Of a DNA stretch of 64,000 nt, positions 45,001-52,219 are shown piece by piece. Position numbers and translations under genes: made by a program. Positions within the stretch are counted from its first letter, which is position 1, and each line of letters starts with the position of its first letter. The notes below the pieces were generated by a model. It saw only the letters and a list, made by a program, of their open reading frames with translations. It ran no database searches and was not told the DNA's origin. The DNA is from Robbsia betulipollinis (lineage in GTDB: Bacteria; Pseudomonadota; Gammaproteobacteria; Burkholderiales; Burkholderiaceae), in contig NZ_JAPMXC010000001.1 of assembly GCF_026624755.1 (NCBI RefSeq), positions 1,396,364-1,460,363 of the forward strand, given 5' to 3'.

Positions 45001-47835
45001 GTCGCGTATTTCACCGGCAACGCCCGGGCCGATGCGTTGCGCGACGCCCTGGCCGCCACGCTGCCGGCGTCGCACGTGCCGGCGGTGTACATGGCGCTTC
45101 CCGCCCTGCCGGTGCTGCCCAACGGCAAGCTGGACCGGCGTGCGCTGCCCGAGCCGGACGATGCACTGGAAATCGCGTCGGCGCCGCCACGGGGCGCGGT
45201 GGAAACGGCGCTGCTGACGGTATGGCAAACGGTGTTGGGACGCTCCGAAGTGGGCGTCACCGACGACTTCTTCGCGCTGGGCGGCGATTCGATATCGAGT
45301 TTGCGGGTGATCGCCCAGGCGCGTGCCGCGGGCTGGATCGTCTCGGCGCGGCAGGTGTTCGAACATCCCACCGTCCGCGCGCTTGCCCGGGTGGCGCAGG
45401 CGGCCGGCGCGGCGCGCGCGGGCGCGGCGCACCCGCGCGCGCCGTTCGCTATTCCGCTCGCGCCCATGCAGCGCGGATTTTTCGAGCGCTTCGCGAACCC
45501 GCCGCGGCGCTGGAACCAGGCCGTGTTGCTGCGCAGCCGGGACGGTATCGATTCGGCGGCCCTGACCTTGGCGCTCGCGGGCGTGCTGGAGACGCACGAC
45601 GCGCTGCGCGCGCGGTTTCGGCATGACCCGCATACCGGCGCATGGACGCAAACGATCGAGCCGCCCGCACCGCGCATGGCCGCCGATGCGCTGCATGTCG
45701 ACGATCTGCGCGCCTCCGGGAATCCGGAAGCCGCGCTCGCCGCGCTGGTGGAGCGTATGCACGACAGCCTGGATCTGGGCGCCGGACCGCTGTTGCGCGT
45801 CGCCTGCGTCGCCATGCCGGATGGCGCGCGTCTGTTGCTCGTGCTGCATCATCTGGTGGTGGATGGCGTGTCCTGGCGGATCCTGCTGGACGATCTGTTG
45901 ACGGCCTACGACGCCGCGCAGCGCCCCGGCGCGCGAGCGGGCGGGGTGCCGCCCCCCATGTCGTGGTCGGACTGGACGCGCCAGATCGAACACTACGCGG
46001 GCTTGCCGGAGCGTCTGAGCGAAATCGCCTGGTGGCAAGCGCAGTTGCGTGGCGCGCCCCTGGGTAATCCGGGCATGGGCGCGGGTGCGGGCGCGGCGAC
46101 GACGGAGACAGCGACCGCAGCGCCGACAGCGACGGGAGCGCCGACAGCGACGGGAGCGACGGGAGCGACGGGAGCGACGCGTGCGGTCCTGCCGCCCCAT
46201 CACCGCGCATGGACGCTCGATGCGGACGCGACCCGGGAACTGACGGACTCCGGCGTGCGTATCGACGAGGTGCTGCTCGCGGCACTGACCCATGCGTGCG
46301 CCGCGCACCTGCCGCGGTTGCCCGTGATCGTGGAGTTGGAAGGACATGGTCGCGAAGACGTACTGGCGGGCGTGGACTTGAGTCGCACCGTGGGCTGGTT
46401 CACCACCCAGTTTCCATTACGGTTCGAGGCCGCCGCGACGCCCGAGGCCACCCGCCGGGCGATCTCGAAAACGCTGCGCGCGGTGCCTGCGCACGGCCTG
46501 CATTTCAATCTGTTGCGCTACGCGGCGTCGGCCTCGTCGCGCGCCGCGTTCGCCGCGTTGCCGGAAAGCACGATCGGCTTCAACTACCTGGGCCGCTTCG
46601 AGGAACGGCTGGGCGCCGGGCGCTTCGCTTTCGCGTCCGAGGACAGCGGCGATGGCACCCGCGGCAGCGTCGCCGCGGATGCGGTGCATTGGCTCGACCT
46701 GAACGGACTCATCGTGGCGGGGCAATTGAAAGTGGATTGGCAGGCCGCCGCGCAGATCGACGTACCCATGCTGGCGCGCCTCGTCGCAACCTTCGAGCAG
46801 CAGGTTCGCGCGCTGAGTCGTGGCGCGCGCGACGCCGTCCGCGCGCGTCGCGACGTGCCCGTTGTCGTCGGCGCCGCCGTCGCTGGTGGTGCTGGTGCCG
46901 CCACTGCCGCTGGTGCTGTCACTGTCGCTGGTGCCGCTGGTGCCGCTGGTGCCGCTGTTGCGGCCGCCGCCTCTGCCGGCGCCTTCCCCGGCGACCCCGG
47001 CGCGCCGTTGCGTCCCCTCTACGAACAACTCGTGCCCGGCCTGCCCGCGCCGGCCGGCCAGGCCGACGAGGAAGCGTTCGTCCTGTGGCGCGACCGTTTT
47101 CATACCGAAGCGAGGCTATGTCCGAATGACGATCCGCACAGGCAGCCGCTCAATGCGGGCGGCGCGCCCATCACGCTGTTCTGCTTCCATCCCGGTTTCG
47201 GGCTGGTCGGCGAATACCGCTTCCTCGCCGCCGCATTGCAAGGCGTGGCATCCGTCGTGGCCTTGCGCTCGCCCGGTTTCGCCGATCCGGACTATGACGA
47301 CGGCGCCGCGCCCACGTCGTTCGAGGCGCTTGCCACGGCCTGCGTCGGCCGCCTGCTCGCCACGCAGCCAGGCGGGCCGTTTCGCCTGCTGGGTTGGTCG
47401 TTCGGTGGACGACTGGCCGTGGCCGTGGCCGCCTTGCTGCGCGCGCGCGGCCATGTCGTCGATTTTCTGGGGTTGCTCGATACCGCGACGCGCACCGGCG
47501 AGACGACGGTGGCGTCGCCCGCGAACGCCGCGCTGTCCCGTTGGCTCGACGCACAAACGGACGCGCTTTTGCTGCGCCCGTTATTCGACCGCGCGGCCGC
47601 GCTCGACGCGTTGCACTACCGCCTGCGCATCGCGCATGACCTGCCGCATCTGGACGTACCCATCGCATTCTGGCGCGCGGCCCGTGACGCGTCGGCGGCG
47701 CGTGAGCGCGATTGGCGTCTGTATACGAGCGCGCCGGTGACGGAGGTCGATATCGATGCGACCCATGCCGGAATCGTGCATCATGCGCAGTTGCACCAGA
47801 GCGTGCGGCAGCGGCTGCGCGCTTTACGGGCGTAG
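42097..47835 (+). CDS. non-ribosomal peptide synthetase, terminal module (C-A-PCP-E-TE)
   Basis: 1912 residues. Domains: C (HHIVADA at 196; the last Gly of HHxxxDG is Ala here), A (YTSGSTGTPKG near 675), PCP (GGDSI near 1062), E (HHLVVDG at 1251; NYLGRFE), and a C-terminal thioesterase from about 1690 (GWSFGG with the catalytic Ser near 1766, DATHAGIVHH with the His). The adenylation pocket reads DVHRTGLLAK, almost the same as the first module of NRPS-1, and both are followed by epimerases. The thioesterase should release the product, possibly as a ring. Start MNTMNPM at 42097; 42106 is equally possible. Ala/Thr-rich repeats lie in the E domain and in the E-TE linker. Confidence 0.95.
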   Translation: MNTMNPMPDSPAVRERPDALRLAQQYAGLPPERRALFRTRAHAQGLDTTALPVVPIVPRPVRFPLLPAQERLWFLWCLDPSHAGYHLAQTLRLAGTLDLAALQRGLAQLLARHEALRLRFEAVDGVPMQIPAPDATCGFVRREAGAGHAALETPEALEAALHASACEPFDLVNGPLLRVTLFDTGARTHVLQIVVHHIVADAWSMKVLLRDLLAFYHGNGAALPPLPVQFADLALWHREWSTPEALDAQIAYWRGQLEGAPETITLPRDVAPPRERSHRGARARRAVSPALAERLRRIASDGHTTLFTVLLAAFDVLLGRYSGQRTVVTGVPAAGRERRVSEELIGFFVNTLIVRADLDGAQPFAAFVRALHARVLAAQANRDVPFSRLVDALGIARRADSSPLFQVMFDLAAADAGQSAGSGAGGTGGAGGLNAEPIADATPTARFDLALNVADAGAGEALALALTYSRDRFVEATAQRMLDDYVHLLERIAQMPACPLGALTGHTEVSAVRRDLSPPLFSPVHDCVAAQALRSASRVALRCEGAALTYAELDEWAERIARALRADGLVAGERVGLLLERSPALPAALLGVLKAGGAFVPLDPAYPEARLRAMSDDAGIARVVVDEITAPRCQALCAAWRPVLASRLRTAAVPATGPCGPTGARPVHADALAYVIYTSGSTGTPKGVAISHRALRLHLDDFLRDHAIAATDVVLQSSTINFDVALHELLPALMVGARVIMRGPAAWELATLNRTLAEERVSFARIPTALWQQWRVALPDAAGLALRQITVGGEALPGDAVQRWFDGPLAHVAVDNLYGPTETTLAALHHPVGVADGGHAVVAIGRCYGSRHAYVADVDGNPAPVGVAGELCIGGATLAQGYLGRPGLTAASFVPDPCGLPGARLYRSGDLCRARADGTIDFLGRIDHQVKLRGHRIELGEIEIALRRQAAVREAVVELRGAGARQRLVAYFTGNARADALRDALAATLPASHVPAVYMALPALPVLPNGKLDRRALPEPDDALEIASAPPRGAVETALLTVWQTVLGRSEVGVTDDFFALGGDSISSLRVIAQARAAGWIVSARQVFEHPTVRALARVAQAAGAARAGAAHPRAPFAIPLAPMQRGFFERFANPPRRWNQAVLLRSRDGIDSAALTLALAGVLETHDALRARFRHDPHTGAWTQTIEPPAPRMAADALHVDDLRASGNPEAALAALVERMHDSLDLGAGPLLRVACVAMPDGARLLLVLHHLVVDGVSWRILLDDLLTAYDAAQRPGARAGGVPPPMSWSDWTRQIEHYAGLPERLSEIAWWQAQLRGAPLGNPGMGAGAGAATTETATAAPTATGAPTATGATGATGATRAVLPPHHRAWTLDADATRELTDSGVRIDEVLLAALTHACAAHLPRLPVIVELEGHGREDVLAGVDLSRTVGWFTTQFPLRFEAAATPEATRRAISKTLRAVPAHGLHFNLLRYAASASSRAAFAALPESTIGFNYLGRFEERLGAGRFAFASEDSGDGTRGSVAADAVHWLDLNGLIVAGQLKVDWQAAAQIDVPMLARLVATFEQQVRALSRGARDAVRARRDVPVVVGAAVAGGAGAATAAGAVTVAGAAGAAGAAVAAAASAGAFPGDPGAPLRPLYEQLVPGLPAPAGQADEEAFVLWRDRFHTEARLCPNDDPHRQPLNAGGAPITLFCFHPGFGLVGEYRFLAAALQGVASVVALRSPGFADPDYDDGAAPTSFEALATACVGRLLATQPGGPFRLLGWSFGGRLAVAVAALLRARGHVVDFLGLLDTATRTGETTVASPANAALSRWLDAQTDALLLRPLFDRAAALDALHYRLRIAHDLPHLDVPIAFWRAARDASAARERDWRLYTSAPVTEVDIDATHAGIVHHAQLHQSVRQRLRALRA
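46120..46179 (+). repeat. 18/9-base tandem repeat in the epimerase domain of NRPS-2
   Basis: GCGCCGACAGCGACGGGA twice, then GCGACGGGA twice and a partial unit. Encodes APTATG and ATG repeats in frame. Confidence 0.85.
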
Positions 47836-47883
47836 CGCGTGGCCGCCGTTCCCCATCGATCCAGGACAAGACACCGCTTCGTC

Positions 47884-48675
47884 ATGCATGCATCCGGCAG
47901 TCCTACGCTTTTCCGGCTACGGGACGTCGATTTCGCGATCGACGGCAAACCCTTGCTGCACGCCATCTCGCTGGCCATTCCCGCCGGGCAGGTATGCGGG
48001 CTGATCGGCCACAACGGGTCGGGCAAAACGTCGCTGATGCGCCTGCTCGCGCGTTTGCAGGCACCCACGGCGGGCACGCTGGACTACGAAGGCGTGCCGC
48101 TTGCCGACTGGTCCGCGCGTCGTTTCGCGCAGCAGGTGGCGCATCTGCCGCAATATGCTCCTGCTACCGATGGTCTGCTGGTGCACGAACTGGTGGCGTT
48201 GGGGCGGTATCCCTGGCAGGGCGCGCTCGGCCGCGTCACGGCCGAGGACCGCGAGCGCGTGGCCGAGGCCATGGCCTGGACCGACGTCGCGCACCACGCC
48301 CGGCGCCCGGTCGACACGCTCTCCGGAGGTGAGCGGCAGCGCGTCTGGCTGGCGATGCTGATCGCGCAGAACAGCCGCTGCCTCCTGCTCGATGAACCGA
48401 CCTCGGCGCTGGATATCGGTCATCAGCTCGAGGTGCTGGGGCTGGTCCGCCGGCTCTGCGAGGAGCGGGGCATGACGGCCGTCATCGTGCTGCACGATGT
48501 CAATATGGCGGCGCGGTTTTGCACGCAACTGATCGCATTGCGCAACGGCCGCGTGCTGATGCAGGATGCGCCGGCCGTCATCATGCGTGCCGACAGCCTC
48601 GAGGCGATTTACGGCGTGCCGATGGGCGTGATGCGCGATCCGCACCACGGCCACGTCATCGGTTTTCCCCAATGA
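47884..48675 (+). CDS. ferric-siderophore ABC transporter ATPase (FhuC/FecE-like)
   Basis: 263 residues. Walker A GHNGSGKTS, signature LSGGERQRVWLAML, Walker B LLLDEPTSALD, and H-loop VLHDVNMAARF, all typical of iron-siderophore importers. It energises the FhuB-like permease. ATG 47884 gives MHASGSPTLFRL; an in-frame GTG at 47839, 4 bases after NRPS-2, is the alternative. It overlaps the binding-protein gene by ATGA and so belongs to the biosynthesis operon. Confidence 0.9.
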   Translation: MHASGSPTLFRLRDVDFAIDGKPLLHAISLAIPAGQVCGLIGHNGSGKTSLMRLLARLQAPTAGTLDYEGVPLADWSARRFAQQVAHLPQYAPATDGLLVHELVALGRYPWQGALGRVTAEDRERVAEAMAWTDVAHHARRPVDTLSGGERQRVWLAMLIAQNSRCLLLDEPTSALDIGHQLEVLGLVRRLCEERGMTAVIVLHDVNMAARFCTQLIALRNGRVLMQDAPAVIMRADSLEAIYGVPMGVMRDPHHGHVIGFPQ

Positions 48676-49733
48676 GCGCGGACGAGGGCTGTTCGCGGCG
48701 TGCGGATGCCGCGCGCGCGCCGGCGCGGCCCGCGCGGCGCGCCTTGATCAAGCGGGCGGGCGCCCTGGCCTGGGCAACGGCATGGGGCCTGTCCGCAGGG
48801 GCGGCCGCGGCCGACATCGGCACCGCGCCGCCGGGCGCCGCGGCACCCCCGACATCGCCCCCGACATCGCCCCCGACATCGCCACCGACACCGCCGCGGC
48901 GCGTGATCACGCTGAACTGGGAACTGACCGAGACGCTGCTCGCGCTCGGCGTGACGCCGATCGGCACCGCGTTGCCGCAGTGGTATCGCGACACGATCGT
49001 CACGCCCACGCTGCCCGCGAGCGTCGTGGATGTCGGCCTGCTGTACCAGCCCAATTTCGATCTGCTGCTCGAACTCGCGCCCGACTTGTTCGTGATCACG
49101 CCCGGCCACGCGTCCGCGCGGCACTGGCTCGCGCGGCTCGCGCCCACCCTCACGCTCAGTATGTACATGTCGAGTCCCACGCCCTATCGCGCGCTGTGCG
49201 AGGAAACCGTGATCATGGCGACGCGCCTGGGGGTAGCGGGGCGCGCGCTCGCCCTGATCGACGAGGCCCGGCGCACGACGCAGGCGGTGCGCGCCCGGTT
49301 GGCGGCGCGGGCCGGCTGGCTTGCCGCGCCGGTGCTCGTCGCGGAACTGGTCGACGACCGGCACCTGCGCGTCTACGGCGCGGGAAGCCTGTTCGACGAC
49401 ATGTTGACGCAGCTCGGCGTCGCCAACGCCGCGCATCCGCGCACCGGCGACGGCGGCTGGGCCACCCAGGCGGGCGCGGCGCTCGTGCCGCTGCAGCGCC
49501 TGGCCGCGGCGCCGCAAGCGAGCCTTCTGCTGGTGGGCCCCGTTGCGCCGCCGATGCGCGCGATGCTGGAAAAAAATGCGATCTGGCAGGCGCTGCCCGC
49601 GGTGCGCCGGCGGCGCGTGGCGAACCTGCCCGTGATCGCGCCCTATGGAGGACTGGTATCGATGCAGCGTTTCGCGATCGCGGTGGAAGCCGCGCTGGGT
49701 AGCCTCGCGAACGGAGGCGGCCGTGACGCCTGA
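48672..49733 (+). CDS. periplasmic ferric-siderophore-binding protein (FhuD-like)
   Basis: 353 residues. A signal segment with RRALIKRAGALAWATAWGLS resembles a Tat or Sec signal. The mature part (RRVITLNWELTETLLALGVT, then PIGTALPQWY) is the FhuD/BtuF fold, with DLFVITPGHAS and a long central helix. It carries the ferric siderophore from receptor to permease. A Pro-rich PPTS repeat follows the signal. ATGA overlap with the ATPase gene, and 11-base overlap with the permease gene. Confidence 0.9.
   Translation: MSADEGCSRRADAARAPARPARRALIKRAGALAWATAWGLSAGAAAADIGTAPPGAAAPPTSPPTSPPTSPPTPPRRVITLNWELTETLLALGVTPIGTALPQWYRDTIVTPTLPASVVDVGLLYQPNFDLLLELAPDLFVITPGHASARHWLARLAPTLTLSMYMSSPTPYRALCEETVIMATRLGVAGRALALIDEARRTTQAVRARLAARAGWLAAPVLVAELVDDRHLRVYGAGSLFDDMLTQLGVANAAHPRTGDGGWATQAGAALVPLQRLAAAPQASLLLVGPVAPPMRAMLEKNAIWQALPAVRRRRVANLPVIAPYGGLVSMQRFAIAVEAALGSLANGGGRDA
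48845..48892 (+). repeat. 12-base tandem repeat after the signal peptide of the binding protein
   Basis: About three and a half copies of CCCCCGACATCG. Encodes SPPT repeats between the signal and the binding domain. Confidence 0.8.
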
Positions 49734-51744
49734 TCTCCCTACCTTGTCGGGGCTCGGGCGCGCCCGCTATCCGCTCTTCTGGCTGGTCGGCGCGCTTGGC
49801 GTGGCGGCATTGATACTGACGATCCAGGGGGTGCATGCGCAGCTGGGCGACGCTTCGCTCTGGACGACGCTGTTCGCCCCGGACCGCACGAACCTGCGGG
49901 AGGTGCTGGTGCGCGACAGCCTGCTGCCGCGCACCGCGATGACGCTGCTTTGCGGCGCGGCGCTCGCGTTGGCCGGCACGCTGGCGCAGCAGGTCCTGCG
50001 CAATCCGCTGGCCGAACCGATGACCCTGGGGATTTTTCCCGGCGCGTATCTGGCGCTCATGCTCGCGGAACTCTGGGCGCCCGCCTGGCTGGCGTCGGGC
50101 CGCGTCGCGGTCGCCCTCGCGGGCGGGGCGCTGGCGATGACGATGGTTTTCGGCCTCGCCTGGCGCGCGCGCATGTCCTCGCTCGCGGTGATCCTGGCGG
50201 GAATGATCGTGAATCTGTACTGCGGCGCGATCAGCCTGGCAATCACCCTGTCGCATTTCGATCTGCTGCGCGGGCTGATGATGTGGGGCGGCGGGATGCT
50301 CGATCAGACGGGTTGGGGGGACAGCCGGCACCTGTTCGCGCAGTTGCTGGCGTGCGTCGCGGCGACGCTCCTCCTGCGCCGGTCGTTGCGGGTTTTCGAA
50401 GCGGGCGACGCCACGGTGCGCAGCCTCGGCATCCATCTGGAGCGCACCCGCCTTGCGGCGCTCGCGATCGCGGTGGCGCTCACCGCGTGCGTCGTCGCGG
50501 CGGTGGGTGTCATCGGCTTCGTCGGCCTGGCCGCGCCCACGATCGCGCGGCTGGCGGGCGCCCGGCGCCTGGGACAACGCCTGATCGGGGCGCCCTGCCT
50601 GGGTGCCGTGCTACTGTGGCTGACGGATCAACTGGTACAGGCCCTGGCGTCCTGGCCGCTGTTCTCGGCGAATCTGGTGGCAACCGGCACCGTGACCTCT
50701 TTGCTGGGCGTGCCGCTGCTGCTGTTCCTGCTGCCGCGCCTGCGCAGTCAGCCCGATCTGCATGCGCCGGCCGTCGCGGCGGTGTCCTCCGCGTCTCTGG
50801 GGCGCCGTCTGCCGTTCGCCATCGTGGGGCTGGTGGGGGTCGTGGCGTTGAGTTTCGGCGTGTCGCGCGGACTGACGGGATGGCACATCGCCGACGGCGC
50901 GCAGACGCGGGCGCTGTTTTTCTGGCGTTTCCCGCACCTCGTCGCGGCGATGAGCGCGGGCGTACTGTTGTCGATCGCGGGCACGCTCATCCAGCGCGTG
51001 ACGCGCAACCCGATGGCGAGTCCGGATCTGCTCGGCGTCAGTTCGGGAGGCGCACTGGGCATCGTCGTCGTGCTGTTCGCGGGCTTTGCGCCCACCGCGC
51101 TCGCGCTGTTCGTCGGTTGCCTGGCGGGCGCGATCGCGACGCTCGGCGTGCTGCTGTCGATCGGCGCGCGCGCGTCGTTCGCGCCGCAACGCCTGCTGCT
51201 GATCGGCGTGGCGATCAGTGCCTTGTTCCAGGCGCTGGTCAGCGCATGGCTGGCGAGCGGGGATCCGCGCGCCGGATTGATGATGAATTTCGTGATCGGT
51301 TCGACGTATTACGTCGAACCCACGGCTGCGTACACGGCGGGGGCGCTGGCCCTGGCCGCGCTCGTGCTGGGGCCGCTGTTGCATCGCTGGCTCGAGACGC
51401 TTTCCCTCGGCCCGGCCATCGCCGCCGGTCTGGGCGTACCGGTTGCCCGCGCGCGTTTCGTCATTCTTCTGTTCGCCTCGGTGCTGACGGCCGCCTCGAC
51501 ATTGATCGTGGGGCCGCTTTCGTTCGTCGGCCTGGTGGCGCCGCACGTCGCCCGTTACATCGGCGCGCGGCAGCCGCGCGCGCAGTTGATCGTGGGCGCG
51601 CTGTTCGGCGGCTTGCTGATGGGCTTTTCCGATTGGCTGGGCCGGCAGGTCATGTTTCCGCAGGAGATGCCGGCCGGGCTGGTGGCCACCCTGCTGGGGG
51701 GCGCGTACCTCGTGTTCCTGATGCTGCGCGCGGGCCGGCGCTGA
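49723..51744 (+). CDS. double-length ferric-siderophore permease (FhuB-like)
   Basis: 673 residues, two fused BtuC-type halves of about 330 residues each. Each has the pattern of about ten membrane segments. First half: AGTLAQQVLRNPLAEPMTLG and VGVIGFVGLAAPTIARLAGA; second half: AGTLIQRVTRNPMASPDLLG and GPLSFVGLVAPHVARYIGA. This length and internal duplication define FhuB as opposed to FecC/D pairs. GTG 49723 has GGAGG a few bases upstream and overlaps the end of the binding-protein gene. Last gene of the first long operon. Confidence 0.92.
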   Translation: MTPDLPTLSGLGRARYPLFWLVGALGVAALILTIQGVHAQLGDASLWTTLFAPDRTNLREVLVRDSLLPRTAMTLLCGAALALAGTLAQQVLRNPLAEPMTLGIFPGAYLALMLAELWAPAWLASGRVAVALAGGALAMTMVFGLAWRARMSSLAVILAGMIVNLYCGAISLAITLSHFDLLRGLMMWGGGMLDQTGWGDSRHLFAQLLACVAATLLLRRSLRVFEAGDATVRSLGIHLERTRLAALAIAVALTACVVAAVGVIGFVGLAAPTIARLAGARRLGQRLIGAPCLGAVLLWLTDQLVQALASWPLFSANLVATGTVTSLLGVPLLLFLLPRLRSQPDLHAPAVAAVSSASLGRRLPFAIVGLVGVVALSFGVSRGLTGWHIADGAQTRALFFWRFPHLVAAMSAGVLLSIAGTLIQRVTRNPMASPDLLGVSSGGALGIVVVLFAGFAPTALALFVGCLAGAIATLGVLLSIGARASFAPQRLLLIGVAISALFQALVSAWLASGDPRAGLMMNFVIGSTYYVEPTAAYTAGALALAALVLGPLLHRWLETLSLGPAIAAGLGVPVARARFVILLFASVLTAASTLIVGPLSFVGLVAPHVARYIGARQPRAQLIVGALFGGLLMGFSDWLGRQVMFPQEMPAGLVATLLGGAYLVFLMLRAGRR

Positions 51745-51749
51745 TACGC

Positions 51750-51826
51750 TGCAAGCTGCAAGCTGCAAGCGGGAAGCGGGAAGCGGGAAGCGGGAAGCGG
51801 GAAGCGGGAAGCGGGAAGCTGCAAGC
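51750..51826 (+). repeat. heptamer tandem repeat (11 units) after the permease gene
   Basis: Three TGCAAGC, seven GGGAAGC and one TGCAAGC, exactly 77 bases, starting 5 bases after the permease stop. Four or more G3 runs spaced by AAGC could form a G-quadruplex in DNA or mRNA. No spacer variation, so not a CRISPR. Confidence 0.95.
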
Positions 51827-52001
51827 GGGGCCGGTTGCGACATGCGCCGCGCCGCGGATGGTTGAGCCGTGTCGGAAAGCCGGTTTGACCGGTAACGGGT
51901 CCCCTACGTGCAGCCTGAAGGCTTCCAAGCAATTGCCACATATCGTTTTCCTGCCCGTGCCTCCCGTAGCGAGGGCTTGCTGCCGCCATTTTTCGAATGT
52001 G

Positions 52002-52031
52002 TTGGAAATGAGAATCATTATCGTGTAGTAT
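52002..52031 (+). promoter_or_regulatory. TonB-receptor promoter with Fur-box-like spacer
   Basis: TTGGAA, 18 bases, TAGTAT. The spacer contains AAATGAGAATCATTATCG (52006-52023), the best Fur-box match in the window. The receptor gene starts about 190 bases downstream. Confidence 0.75.
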
Positions 52032-52219
52032 TTCTCACGCCACGCCTCCCGCGCGACTTTGCAAAGCAGTCCGGCGCGATGGATCGCGCTGTGCGCCGCC
52101 GGCAGTTTCCTCGGGCGCGCGGCTTCCAGAAAACCATCGGTTTAATTAAGCATACCTGATTGATCGCTTTTCTCGGCGATCCATGCAGGCCATGAAAAAC
52201 ATGGGAAATTTCGGCCGCA

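Noticed and set aside
30550..46347. Very long minus-strand open frames (up to 1654 residues) opposite the NRPS genes
   Set aside because: Arg/His/Gln-rich compositions with no domains, complementary to clear NRPS domains on the plus strand. They result from high GC and codon bias.
28247..51744. Ornibactin/malleobactin cluster assignment
   Set aside because: Gene order partly resembles it, but there is no ornithine hydroxylase, formyltransferase or OrbS-type sigma gene, no hydroxyornithine-type pocket code, and the FAAL plus SznF/YqcI pair fits graminine siderophores better.
51750..51826. CRISPR array
   Set aside because: Units are contiguous heptamers with no spacers and no cas genes nearby.
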